Positions 1 to 7,299 of a stretch of DNA of 15,756 nucleotides are shown piece by piece (the first letter of the stretch is position 1; each line of letters opens with the position of its first letter). The position numbers and the translations under genes are program-made. Source of the stretch: CANJQJ01 sp964383565 (lineage in GTDB: Bacteria; Pseudomonadota; Alphaproteobacteria; Sphingomonadales; Sphingomonadaceae). Below the pieces are notes generated by a model that did no database searches, was not told the origin of the DNA, and saw only the letters and a list, made by a program, of their open reading frames with translations. Location: the NCBI GenBank assembly GCA_964383565.1, contig CAYLIK010000068.1:1-15756 (forward strand), given 5' to 3'.

Positions 1-405
1 GTCGCCGTTGAGCTCACGGATGATGACGAGGTCGATCGCGCTGGCAACTTCCGGCCTGAGCGCTGATGCGTCGGCCAGCTCGGGAAACAGCTTCGCCGGC
101 CTAAGATTGGCGAACAGCGTCAGTTCCTTGCGCAAACCAAGGATAGCCTGCTCCGGACGCAGCGCGCGCTCAAGCGAATCGCAGTCCGGATCGCCCACGG
201 CGCCGAACAGGATCGCGTCGGCGCGTCGGGCCAGCTTCAGCGTCTCGGGCGGCAGCGGATGACCCTTCGCCTTGTAGGCCGCACCGCCCACCAGGCCCTG
301 CTCGAACGACAGGCGTTCGCCGCAGACATGACGCAACACGCGCATGGCTTCCGCCGTTACCTCAGGCCCGATGCCGTCGCCCGGCAATACCGCTATCAAA
401 GTCAT
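1..405 (-). CDS. leuB: 3-isopropylmalate dehydrogenase, N-terminal part (cut by window edge)
   Basis: Predicted cytoplasmic NAD-dependent enzyme of leucine biosynthesis that oxidatively decarboxylates 3-isopropylmalate to 2-oxoisocaproate. Reading the minus strand from an ATG at 405 gives 135 uninterrupted codons that run off the left edge. Visible family motifs are the N-terminal LPGDGIGPEV (about residues 7-16), a GAVGDP segment, the substrate-loop region LRKELTLFANLRPAKLF, and IIRELNGD at the cut end, which matches the conserved RELTGG region of isopropylmalate dehydrogenases. An AAGGA ribosome binding site lies just upstream of the ATG. The full protein is usually about 350 residues, so a little over a third is here. 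It lies 51 bases downstream of recO on the same strand. Related decarboxylating dehydrogenases such as tartrate dehydrogenase share the fold, but the loop sequence favours LeuB. Confidence 0.93.
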   Translation of the reverse strand, partial: MTLIAVLPGDGIGPEVTAEAMRVLRHVCGERLSFEQGLVGGAAYKAKGHPLPPETLKLARRADAILFGAVGDPDCDSLERALRPEQAILGLRKELTLFANLRPAKLFPELADASALRPEVASAIDLVIIRELNGD

Positions 406-456
406 GCAATATCCTTTCGCGGCGGCGCTCTTGCCCTTCCCTGTGGCCGCTTGCAA

Positions 457-1191
457 CTATCCGACGATCCGCTGCAAGCGTTCGACGAGCCGGATACGCG
501 CATCGAGCACCAGCCCGCGTCGCTCCGTAAGCAGGTCGCGGTCGAGGAAATAGCCGGTCAGGCGCAGGCCATCGAGGATTTCCGGCCAGCTTTCCTCGCT
601 GCCGCCTTCGACAAGGAATGCCGGCAAGGGCAGCAACTTGTCGGCATAGGGCGCCCCGGCCGCCGCACTCACAGCGCCCCCGCTCTTGGGTGATACCCAG
701 CGCAACTGCTCCAGCGCCCCCGTCGCGACGCAGGCTGAAAGGTCCAGCCCGAAACCAAGCTCGGCCAGCAGCAACAGCTCATAACGCGCCAGCGCGACCG
801 CCCAGCCCCGCGCCGCCGGCGCAGCCTCGATCGCATCAAGCACCCCCGAAAGCGCGCTGAACAGCCGCGGATAGGGCTGTGCTTCGGGCAAGGAAACGGC
901 GGCGAGCGCGGTCGCCCAGTCGATCGCCGCGACCGCCAGCGCCTCGCTCAGCAGGGGCGCCCGGCTGTGGACCAGTTCGAGCGTCAGCGAGGCCAGCTGG
1001 CTGTCCGTCCGCGCGCGGAGATCGACCTGAACGATATTGCCCGGCATCAGCACCGGCCGCAGCGCCCGCGACCGCCCGCCCCGCACATAGCCCGCCTGCA
1101 ACCCGTCTGCCGGCGTCAGCACGCGCACGACCGCCCCATGCTCGCCATGCGGCAAGACAGCGCAGACGATCGCTTCTCCGGTGATGTGCAT
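457..1191 (-). CDS. recO: DNA repair protein RecO
   Basis: Predicted RecFOR-pathway protein that helps displace SSB and load RecA on single-stranded DNA. The 244 residues match the usual RecO length. The N-terminal 80 or so residues (MHITGEAIVCAVLPHGEHGAVVRVLTP region, then YVRGG and the MPGNIVQVDLRAR strand) look like the RecO OB-fold. The remainder is mostly helical, with the family-typical RYELLLLAELGFGLDLSACVATG segment at about 135-157. I see no four-cysteine zinc cluster, which is absent from many RecO proteins. The ATG at 1191 follows the acyltransferase stop by 33 bases and has only a weak ribosome binding site. Identification rests on the overall pattern and is firm; function is known from the family. 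Confidence 0.93.
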   Translation of the reverse strand: MHITGEAIVCAVLPHGEHGAVVRVLTPADGLQAGYVRGGRSRALRPVLMPGNIVQVDLRARTDSQLASLTLELVHSRAPLLSEALAVAAIDWATALAAVSLPEAQPYPRLFSALSGVLDAIEAAPAARGWAVALARYELLLLAELGFGLDLSACVATGALEQLRWVSPKSGGAVSAAAGAPYADKLLPLPAFLVEGGSEESWPEILDGLRLTGYFLDRDLLTERRGLVLDARIRLVERLQRIVG

Positions 1192-1224
1192 GGCGTTGTG
1201 CCTATTACAGGCTGGGGGAATGCG

Positions 1225-2127
1225 CTACCGCCGCAACGCCTTCAACCAGCCGAAGCCCTGCGCCCCGCTGAGCTGTTTGAGCCAAGCAACGGCCCCGTCA
1301 AAGCCTTGCAGCGCCCCGATCAACAATCGGTTGCCCATCGTAGGGCGCAACAGCAGCACGTCCGCGCAGGCAATACCCCCGGTGGAGAAGAGCCGCTTGT
1401 GCTGCCCCTCGCCCTCTGTGAAATCGAGGCGCCCATAACGCCCCTCCTCCGCCAGTATCCGGATCGCCTCGACCTGAAGCACAGTGCCCGGCGAAAGCTC
1501 AGCCTCCTCCGGATCATAGCCAAGATAGGCGTAGATCAGCGTGTCCTCCGTGACCGGCATGTAGAGATAGGCCGTCGCCCGGCCGTCCCGGAACAGCAGG
1601 AAAGCCCGAACCTGATCGGCTTCAGCCAGCTTCGCCATATCCGCGCGGGCTGCATCATCATCTGGTAGCCCGGCATCAAGCAGCCGATGCTGGTAGCTCT
1701 TGCGTGACACCAACGAGGCGGCATCCACAAATCCCGGCATCTCGTCTGCCGTCCGATACGACCGCACATCGAGGGCTCCGCCCGAAAGATCGGCGTACCG
1801 CTTGAGCTTGCGCTTGAGTGTCGCACGGCTCTTGCTGGAGAAATGCGACATATAGGCGTCGAATCCCGCGCTGAAATCCGCGAAATAGCGCATGTACCGC
1901 TGACGGACATGGACCAGTAGCCCCCCGATGCGCAGCCCGTCGATCAGGGATTCGGGAATTGAAGTGACGACATATCCCGCCGCCTTTCCGAGCTGCGGCA
2001 GCTTTGGCGTCTCCGCCGCCCCGGCCCCGTCCAGCGTATAGGCGATCCGGATCAATGGACGGTCAATCGCGAACAAGGTCCGCGCGCCAACCTGAAACTT
2101 GAGCGGATAGCGGACCACCGAGTCCAT
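1225..2127 (-). CDS. GNAT/FemAB-like acyltransferase (BioF2/CelD type)
   Basis: A 300-residue protein that looks like the BioF2-like acetyltransferase group (also called Acetyltransf_6 or CelD/BcsL-like), a GNAT-fold relative of FemAB. The core spans roughly residues 80-250. It begins with a basic helix of the SSKSRATLKRKLKRY kind (97-111). It then has AFLLFRDGRATAYLYM (175-190), IYAYLGYDPEEAELSPGTVLQVEAIRIL (198-225), where these enzymes carry their acyl-CoA-facing strand and helix, and LDFTEGEGQHKRLFST (234-249), a typical ending for the family. Members are often found with polysaccharide or cell-envelope genes, but the substrate cannot be read from sequence. Its ATG at 2127 shares one base with the upstream deacetylase stop (TGATG), and a GAGGA ribosome binding site lies inside the end of that gene, so the two are probably translationally coupled. 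Confidence 0.82.
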   Translation of the reverse strand: MDSVVRYPLKFQVGARTLFAIDRPLIRIAYTLDGAGAAETPKLPQLGKAAGYVVTSIPESLIDGLRIGGLLVHVRQRYMRYFADFSAGFDAYMSHFSSKSRATLKRKLKRYADLSGGALDVRSYRTADEMPGFVDAASLVSRKSYQHRLLDAGLPDDDAARADMAKLAEADQVRAFLLFRDGRATAYLYMPVTEDTLIYAYLGYDPEEAELSPGTVLQVEAIRILAEEGRYGRLDFTEGEGQHKRLFSTGGIACADVLLLRPTMGNRLLIGALQGFDGAVAWLKQLSGAQGFGWLKALRR

Positions 2128-3068
2128 CAGCCGCGTTCCTCGACATAGTTGGACCAGGCCTGCGCCACCCGCCGCGTCAGACGCCGGGGCAGCGTATTCC
2201 GAAACGCCCGCGCCTCGAAGTCGAGAGGCAGTTCCTCAAGATCGGCGAAAGTGCATGTCGGCATCTCATCCCGATTTTGGTCAAGGAAAGCACCGAGCTT
2301 ATCGAAACGGCCGAGATGCACACGGTTGGCGCGACGGCCGTTCCGTGCAGCCAACTCGAAACTGTGGCCGACGATCGTCACCACCGGATGCGCCTGATCC
2401 GCCGCATGGCGAAGCGCAGCGCCCATCTCGGAATAGGATAGCGCACAAATCTGCATGTGCCGCAAACCGGCAGGCTCGGCGATCGTCGTCACCGGAATTT
2501 CGATCACGCCTTCATGTGCGACCGGCGCGATTGCTTCCACCGGCAGCGAAATGATGCTGGGCCAGGGATGCGCTGATCCATTGTGGCTCGAATCATAGCG
2601 CACACCGAGCGAGGCAAGCGCGCGCAGCGTCGCGTCATTCGCCCCATAGCTGCCCGCGCGGAAGGCGGTTGGCCGAGGTGCCCCCGCCTCCATCAGCAAA
2701 GCGATACCCCGTTCGAGCAGATCGCGTTGCTCGTCCTCGCTGTAATCGATCAGTTCGAAGGAACGGGTCGGCTTGCCGTCCTCCAGACTGGCCCATTGCG
2801 GGTGGAGGTGAAGCTCGACGCTCTGCCCCGCCTCAAGGATCGGCCCGATCATCCGCTTGACTGGCTCGATCCCGAAATGCAGCGCTGGCATCGGATCGAC
2901 GAAGAACACGGCCTTCAGGCGATGCTCCGCCAGCTTGCGCAACTGATACGGCACGCCAACCCCGGCTGGGTCATAAGAACGCGCGAACATATCCTGCCAG
3001 CTGGCCCGCTCCACATTGGATCGCCAGATCAGCTCGGTATCGATCGTCAAAAGGACATGCGTCGCCAT
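2127..3068 (-). CDS. Polysaccharide deacetylase-like (NodB-fold) protein
   Basis: A 313-residue protein with features of the carbohydrate esterase 4/NodB-fold group, which removes acyl groups from sugar polymers. Visible motifs are an N-terminal strand with TIDTE (Asp10, in place of the classical TFDD), VFFVDP (54-59), ELHLHPQW with His87 and His89 as likely metal ligands (motif 2), and RAGSYGAN (137-144, motif 3 with Arg137). There is no evident signal peptide or membrane segment, so it may act in the cytoplasm; other non-secreted members of this broad family are known. Substrate is unknown. It begins 9 bases after the uvrC stop, with an AAGG-type ribosome binding site in that gap, and overlaps the acyltransferase start by one base. 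A paired role with that gene in tailoring a surface glycan is an inference. Confidence 0.83.
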   Translation of the reverse strand: MATHVLLTIDTELIWRSNVERASWQDMFARSYDPAGVGVPYQLRKLAEHRLKAVFFVDPMPALHFGIEPVKRMIGPILEAGQSVELHLHPQWASLEDGKPTRSFELIDYSEDEQRDLLERGIALLMEAGAPRPTAFRAGSYGANDATLRALASLGVRYDSSHNGSAHPWPSIISLPVEAIAPVAHEGVIEIPVTTIAEPAGLRHMQICALSYSEMGAALRHAADQAHPVVTIVGHSFELAARNGRRANRVHLGRFDKLGAFLDQNRDEMPTCTFADLEELPLDFEARAFRNTLPRRLTRRVAQAWSNYVEERG

Positions 3069-3077
3069 GAGGCGGCC

Positions 3078-5000
3078 TTAGCGGCTTCCTCGAAAATAAT
3101 CGTAAACCGTGCGCGCGGTCGCCTTCGAAACCCCCGGCACCTTTTCGATATCGGCCAAGGAGGCCTCCCGCACCGCCCTCGCCGTGCCGAAATGCATCAG
3201 CAGCGCACGTTTCCGGGCCGGGCCGATGCCGGGCACCTCGTCGAGCGGGCTGGCCGTCAGCGTCTTCGCCCGCTTGGTCCGATGCGCGCCGATCGCAAAG
3301 CGATGCGCCTCGTCGCGCAGCCGCTGGATATGGAACAACAGCGCAGAATTTGGCGGCAGGGTGATCTCGCGGCCATCGGGAAAGTGAAAATGCTCGCGCC
3401 CGGCATTACGGTCCGGGCCTTTCGAAACGCCGATCACCGCCACATCCTGAACGCCCATATCTTCAAGCGTTTCGCAAACCGCGCTGATCTGCCCCTTGCC
3501 CCCATCGATCAGCAGCAGGTCAGGCCATTCGCCCGATTGCCGATCGGGATCCTCGCGCTCCAGCCGCGCGAAACGACGCCCCAGCACCTCCCGCATCATC
3601 CCGAAATCATCACCGGGGACGGTGTCAGGATTCTTGATGTTGAACTTGCGATAGGCATTCTTGCGGAACCCCTCCGGCCCCGCGACGATCATCGCACCAA
3701 CCGCATTCGTCCCCATGACATGGCTGTTGTCATACACCTCGATCCGCTGCGGAATCTTCTCCAGATCGAAGGTCTCGGCGAGATCGGTCAGCACCTTGCT
3801 CTGCGTCGCGGATTCGGCGAGGCGGCGGTCCAGCGCCTCCACCGCGTTTCTCTGGGCCTGCTCCAGAAGCCGCTTCTGATGCCCCCGCTGCGGCTGCTTG
3901 ATCTCGACCTTGCGGCCAAGCTGCTCCGCCAACGCCGCGCACATCGTCGCCTCATCCTCCAGCGTCCGATCGACGAGGATCAACCGCGCCGGCGGCACCT
4001 CGGCATAGAATTGCGTCATGAAGCTGGCGAGAATCTCACCTTCCGGCACATCGGCGGTATGGCTTGGAAAGAAGCTCCGATGCCCCCAATTCTGCCCGCC
4101 CCGAATGAAGAAAGCCTCGATCGCGACCAGCCCGCCCTTGCCGTGCATCGCGAAGATATCGGCATCGCCGACCCCTTCGGCATTCACCGCCTGGCTGCCC
4201 TGGATGAAGGTCAGCGCCCGGAGCCGGTCGCGATAGACAGCCGCCAGCTCGAAATCCATCGCATCCGAAGCCGCTTGCATCGCCGTACCAAGCTTTGCCT
4301 GCACCTGAGTCGACTTGCCCGTCAGGAACGCCTTGGCGTCACCGACCAGCTCCGAATAATCGCCCTTCGAGATGCGGTCGACGCACGGGGCCGAGCAGCG
4401 GCGGATTTGATAGAGCAGACAAGGCCGGTCGCGATTGGCGAAGAAGCTGTCGGTGCAACTCCTGAGCAGGAACAGCTTCTGCAACGCATTGAGCGTCTTG
4501 CGGACTGATCCCGCCCCTGCGAACGGCCCGAAATAATCCCCCTTGGCCCGCCGCGCGCCGCGATGGAGCTGCACGCGCGGGAAGTCATGGTCCGCCCGCA
4601 ACAGGATGAACGGAAAGCTTTTATCGTCACGTAGCAGCACATTGTAAGGCGGCCGAAAGCGCTTGATCAGCTGCGCTTCGAGCAGCAGCGCCTCGGCATT
4701 CGAGTTGGTCGTGATGATCGTCATCGACCGCGTCTGCGCCACCATCCGCTGGAGCCGCTTCGAAAGCCGCGACACCTGCGTATAATTGGTCACGCGATTG
4801 CGCAGCGCCCGCGCCTTGCCGACATACAGCACGTCGCCCCGCGCATCCTCCATCCGGTAGACACCGGGCCGCGCGGGCAAGGTCTTCAGGACATTGCGGA
4901 TCGCGGCCACGCCAATGTCGAGGTCCGGCTTGTCCGAACCCCGAACGGCGAAGGTGGCCCGTTCCTCATTGAAACGATCGATCTGCTTGTTGTCGCTCAC
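3078..5000 (-). CDS. uvrC: Excinuclease ABC subunit C (UvrC)
   Basis: Endonuclease of nucleotide-excision repair, making the 3' and 5' incisions around lesions marked by UvrAB. The 640 residues match family length. Domains in order: GIY-YIG nuclease (PGVYRMEDARGDVLYVGKARALRNRVTNY, about 45-74), a Cys-containing region with CLLYQIRRCSAPC (about 195-207), a UVR/UvrB-interaction helix, an RNase H-like nuclease domain (EVYDNSHVMGTNAVGAM, near 415-432, then LLIDGGKGQ near 497-505), and C-terminal helix-hairpin-helix DNA binding (VPGIGPARKRALLMHFG and VPGVSKATARTVYDYF). The start at 5000 is a GTG preceded by AGAGG. About 45 residues precede the nuclease domain, somewhat more than in many UvrC proteins, so a downstream start cannot be excluded. 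It lies 43 bases after gpx on the same strand. Confidence 0.97.
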   Translation of the reverse strand: MSDNKQIDRFNEERATFAVRGSDKPDLDIGVAAIRNVLKTLPARPGVYRMEDARGDVLYVGKARALRNRVTNYTQVSRLSKRLQRMVAQTRSMTIITTNSNAEALLLEAQLIKRFRPPYNVLLRDDKSFPFILLRADHDFPRVQLHRGARRAKGDYFGPFAGAGSVRKTLNALQKLFLLRSCTDSFFANRDRPCLLYQIRRCSAPCVDRISKGDYSELVGDAKAFLTGKSTQVQAKLGTAMQAASDAMDFELAAVYRDRLRALTFIQGSQAVNAEGVGDADIFAMHGKGGLVAIEAFFIRGGQNWGHRSFFPSHTADVPEGEILASFMTQFYAEVPPARLILVDRTLEDEATMCAALAEQLGRKVEIKQPQRGHQKRLLEQAQRNAVEALDRRLAESATQSKVLTDLAETFDLEKIPQRIEVYDNSHVMGTNAVGAMIVAGPEGFRKNAYRKFNIKNPDTVPGDDFGMMREVLGRRFARLEREDPDRQSGEWPDLLLIDGGKGQISAVCETLEDMGVQDVAVIGVSKGPDRNAGREHFHFPDGREITLPPNSALLFHIQRLRDEAHRFAIGAHRTKRAKTLTASPLDEVPGIGPARKRALLMHFGTARAVREASLADIEKVPGVSKATARTVYDYFRGSR

Positions 5001-5043
5001 GCCTCTGATCTAGGGCGTGACGCGACGAACGCCAATCCTGCGA

Positions 5044-5610
5044 TCAGGCCGCTTCAGCAGGTTCCTTGGCAAGCTCGGCCTCGATCGCGGCAATCAGCGC
5101 AGGATCGTCGGGCGTTGTGGTGGGCGCGAAGCGAGCGGCTATGCCGCCATCGCGGCCAATCACGAACTTCTCGAAATTCCAGAGAATGCCCGGCGCGGGA
5201 TTCGGCGTCATGCCATAGCCTTTGAGCTTCTCGCGGAAGCCGTCGGCGTCGCCAGTGACCGGCACGCCCGATCCGGTCAGTTCGCGATAAAGCGGATGTA
5301 TGTCATCCCCCGTCACGACGATCTTCTCGAACATCGGAAAATCGACACCGAAATTGGTCGTACAGAACTCGACAATCTCTTCGTGAGTGCCGGGTTCCTG
5401 CGCGCCAAAATCATTGGCCGGGAACCCAAGCACCACCAAACCGCGATCGCGATATTGGGCGTACAACTTCTCCAGCCCCTCATATTGCGGGGTCAGCCCG
5501 CATTTCGAGGCGACGTTGACGACCAGCGCCACCTTGCCGGCATAATCGCCGAGGCTGGCATCGGCGCCCTGGATGGTCTTGAGCGGAATATTCTGGATCG
5601 GGGCGGACAT
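5044..5610 (-). CDS. Glutathione peroxidase family protein
   Basis: A 188-residue thiol peroxidase of the glutathione peroxidase family, which reduces hydrogen or organic peroxides in the cytoplasm. The peroxidatic residue is a cysteine, Cys37, in NVASKCGLTPQY. The rest of the catalytic set is Gln71 in GFPANDFGAQEPG and Trp144-Asn145-Phe146 in LWNFEKF. A second cysteine, Cys83 in EFCTTNFGVDFPMF, sits where BtuE-type enzymes have one. The physiological reductant (glutathione or thioredoxin) cannot be told from this. I chose the ATG at 5610 because AAGGAG lies 8 bases upstream. The frame stays open 22 codons further to an ATG at 5676, but that stretch is the divergent promoter region and not family-like. 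It is divergent from metZ and upstream of uvrC. Confidence 0.94.
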   Translation of the reverse strand: MSAPIQNIPLKTIQGADASLGDYAGKVALVVNVASKCGLTPQYEGLEKLYAQYRDRGLVVLGFPANDFGAQEPGTHEEIVEFCTTNFGVDFPMFEKIVVTGDDIHPLYRELTGSGVPVTGDADGFREKLKGYGMTPNPAPGILWNFEKFVIGRDGGIAARFAPTTTPDDPALIAAIEAELAKEPAEAA

Positions 5611-5638
5611 AGGGGAGGCTCCTTCACGAAGGTTCGCA

Positions 5639-5667
5639 TTGACGCGGCTTGGCTCCGCGCGGCAAAG
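5639..5667 (+). promoter_or_regulatory. Possible metZ promoter in the gpx/metZ divergent gap
   Basis: The 64-base gap between the divergent gpx and metZ genes contains TTGACG at 5639-5644, a good alphaproteobacterial -35 match facing metZ. Seventeen bases on lies only a poor -10 (GCAAAG, 5662-5667), which would place the transcript start almost at the metZ ATG (5675) and give a leaderless or nearly leaderless message. This fits the absence of a good metZ ribosome binding site but remains speculative. The gap also holds a 5-base-arm inverted repeat (CCTTC/GAAGG, 5621-5632) that overlaps the gpx ribosome binding site. Confidence 0.25.
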
Positions 5668-5674
5668 CGGCGGC

Positions 5675-6883
5675 ATGAAACGCTATACCGGACAGAATCG
5701 CAAGATCACCTCCCAGTGGCGGCCAGCCACCCAGGCCGTCCGCGGCGGCACGGCGCGCTCCGAATGGGGTGAGACGAGCGAGGCGCTCTTCCTCACCTCC
5801 GGCTACGCCTATGATTGCGCCGGGGACGCCGCCGCGCGCTTCGCCGGCGAACAGCAGGGCATGACCTATTCGCGGCTGCAGAATCCCACCGTGGAGATGC
5901 TTGAGCAGCGCATCGCCTTGATGGAGGGCGCCGAGGCCGCGCGCTGCACATCCAGCGGCATGTCGGCGATGACGGCGGCTTTGCTCTGCCAGCTCAAGAC
6001 CGGCGACCATGTCGTGGGCGGCCGGGCGCTGTTCGGCTCATGCCGCTGGCTAACCGACAATCTCCTGCCGCGATTCGGCATCCAGACGACGATCATCGAC
6101 GGGCGTGACAATGATGCCTGGAAGGCTGCGATCCGGCCCGAGACCAAGCTCTTCTTCTTCGAGACACCGGCCAATCCCACGCTCGACATCATCGATCTGG
6201 AAGCAGTGTGCAGGATCGCAAGGAATGCGGGCATCACGACCGTCGTCGACAATGCCTTCGCCACCCCGCTGCTCCAGCGGCCGCTGGACTATGGCGCGGA
6301 TATCGTCGCCTACTCGGCCACCAAGATGATGGACGGACAAGGCCGCGTGCTGGCGGGCGCGGTGTGCGGGACTGAGGATTTCATTCTCAACACACTGTTG
6401 CCGTTCACCCGGAACACTGGCCCGACGCTCAGCCCGTTCAACGCCTGGGTGGTGCTCAAGGGGCTGGAGACGCTCGACCTGCGTATCCAGCGGCAGAGCG
6501 AGAATGCGCTGAAGGTGGCGCGCTTTCTCGAGGCGCGCGTGCCCCGCTTGCTCTATCCGGCGCTTGGCAGCCATCCCCAGCATAATCTCGCCATGAAGCA
6601 GATGACGGCGGGCGGGACGATCATATCGCTCTATCTCGATGGCGGGCGGGCACAGGCGCATGGGCTGCTTGATGCGCTCCAGCTGGTCGACATCAGCAAC
6701 AATATCGGCGATTCCCGATCGCTGATGACTCATCCCGCCTCCACCACGCATAGCGGCATGACAGCGGAGGCACGCGCCGAGATGGGCATCGACGAAGGCA
6801 TGCTGCGGCTGAGCGTTGGGCTCGAAGATCCGGACGATGTGACAGAGGATTTCGATCGCGCGCTGAAAGCGGTAGGGCTTTAG
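5675..6883 (+). CDS. metZ: O-succinylhomoserine sulfhydrylase (MetZ)
   Basis: A 402-residue PLP enzyme of the Cys/Met metabolism family, predicted to make homocysteine directly from O-succinylhomoserine and sulfide in methionine synthesis. Family landmarks: TRAxR-like region TQAVRGGTARSEWGETSEALFLTSGY near the N terminus, YSRLQNPT (65-72) with cofactor phosphate contacts, SSGMSAM (93-99), ETPANPTL (163-170), VVDNAFATP with Asp192 for the cofactor ring nitrogen, and YSATKMMDGQGRV with the Schiff-base Lys217. The DGQGR signature after the lysine separates MetZ from cystathionine synthases and lyases. The ATG at 5675 is the best start because the upstream part of the open frame lies over gpx; the ribosome binding site is weak. 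It ends with a TAG whose last base begins the GTG in front of apaG. Confidence 0.94.
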   Translation: MKRYTGQNRKITSQWRPATQAVRGGTARSEWGETSEALFLTSGYAYDCAGDAAARFAGEQQGMTYSRLQNPTVEMLEQRIALMEGAEAARCTSSGMSAMTAALLCQLKTGDHVVGGRALFGSCRWLTDNLLPRFGIQTTIIDGRDNDAWKAAIRPETKLFFFETPANPTLDIIDLEAVCRIARNAGITTVVDNAFATPLLQRPLDYGADIVAYSATKMMDGQGRVLAGAVCGTEDFILNTLLPFTRNTGPTLSPFNAWVVLKGLETLDLRIQRQSENALKVARFLEARVPRLLYPALGSHPQHNLAMKQMTAGGTIISLYLDGGRAQAHGLLDALQLVDISNNIGDSRSLMTHPASTTHSGMTAEARAEMGIDEGMLRLSVGLEDPDDVTEDFDRALKAVGL

Positions 6884-6885
6884 TG

Positions 6886-7299
6886 ATGAACGCAGCCACG
6901 ATGAACGCGCTGTTCCCGCACAGCACTCGCACCCGCGACGTCACCGTGCGCGTTTCCGTGAGCTTCCTTGCCGATCAGTCCGAGCCTGGGCGCGGTCACT
7001 GGTTCTGGGCCTATCACATCCGGATCGAGAATGAGGGCAAGCAGCCCGTCCAGCTCATGACCCGGCACTGGACGATCACCGACGGACGCGGCGCGCGACA
7101 TGAAGTGCACGGCGACGGCGTGGTCGGCGAACAGCCAGTGATCGCGCCGGGCGAGAGTTACGACTATGTTTCAGGCTGCCCCCTGCACACGCCCACTGGG
7201 GCGATGGAAGGCAGCTACCATTTGGTGGTCGCGGACGGTTCGTCGTTCGACGCCGCCATCCCGCGCTTCCCCCTGATCGGGCCAGCGGTGGCGCGGTGA
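6886..7299 (+). CDS. apaG: ApaG/DUF525 domain protein
   Basis: A 137-residue single-domain protein of the ApaG (DUF525) family, which has an Fn3-like beta-sandwich fold. The conserved core is present: FWAYHIRIEN (about 43-52), LMTRHWTITDG, the GDGVVGEQPVIAPGESYDYVSG glycine-rich loop, and a MEGSYHLV strand near the end. The biochemical role of the family is not settled. The name comes from the E. coli apaGH cluster and does not define a function here. I chose ATG 6886, which has AGGG 8 bases upstream. A GTG at 6883 adds one residue, and an ATG at 6901 would begin with MNALFPH, close to where many homologues start. It follows metZ without a gap and overlaps the LysR gene by four bases (GTGA), so the three probably share a transcript. 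Confidence 0.92.
   Translation: MNAATMNALFPHSTRTRDVTVRVSVSFLADQSEPGRGHWFWAYHIRIENEGKQPVQLMTRHWTITDGRGARHEVHGDGVVGEQPVIAPGESYDYVSGCPLHTPTGAMEGSYHLVVADGSSFDAAIPRFPLIGPAVAR

Noticed and set aside
2583..4508. A 641-codon open frame on the plus strand
   Set aside because: It lies antisense to uvrC and the deacetylase, both firmly identified. Its Arg/His/Pro-rich translation has no recognisable domain. Long antisense frames are common in GC-rich genomes.
5611..5676. A 22-codon N-terminal extension of the glutathione peroxidase
   Set aside because: It reaches back over the divergent metZ start codon and is not family-like. The internal ATG at 5610 has a good AAGGAG site.
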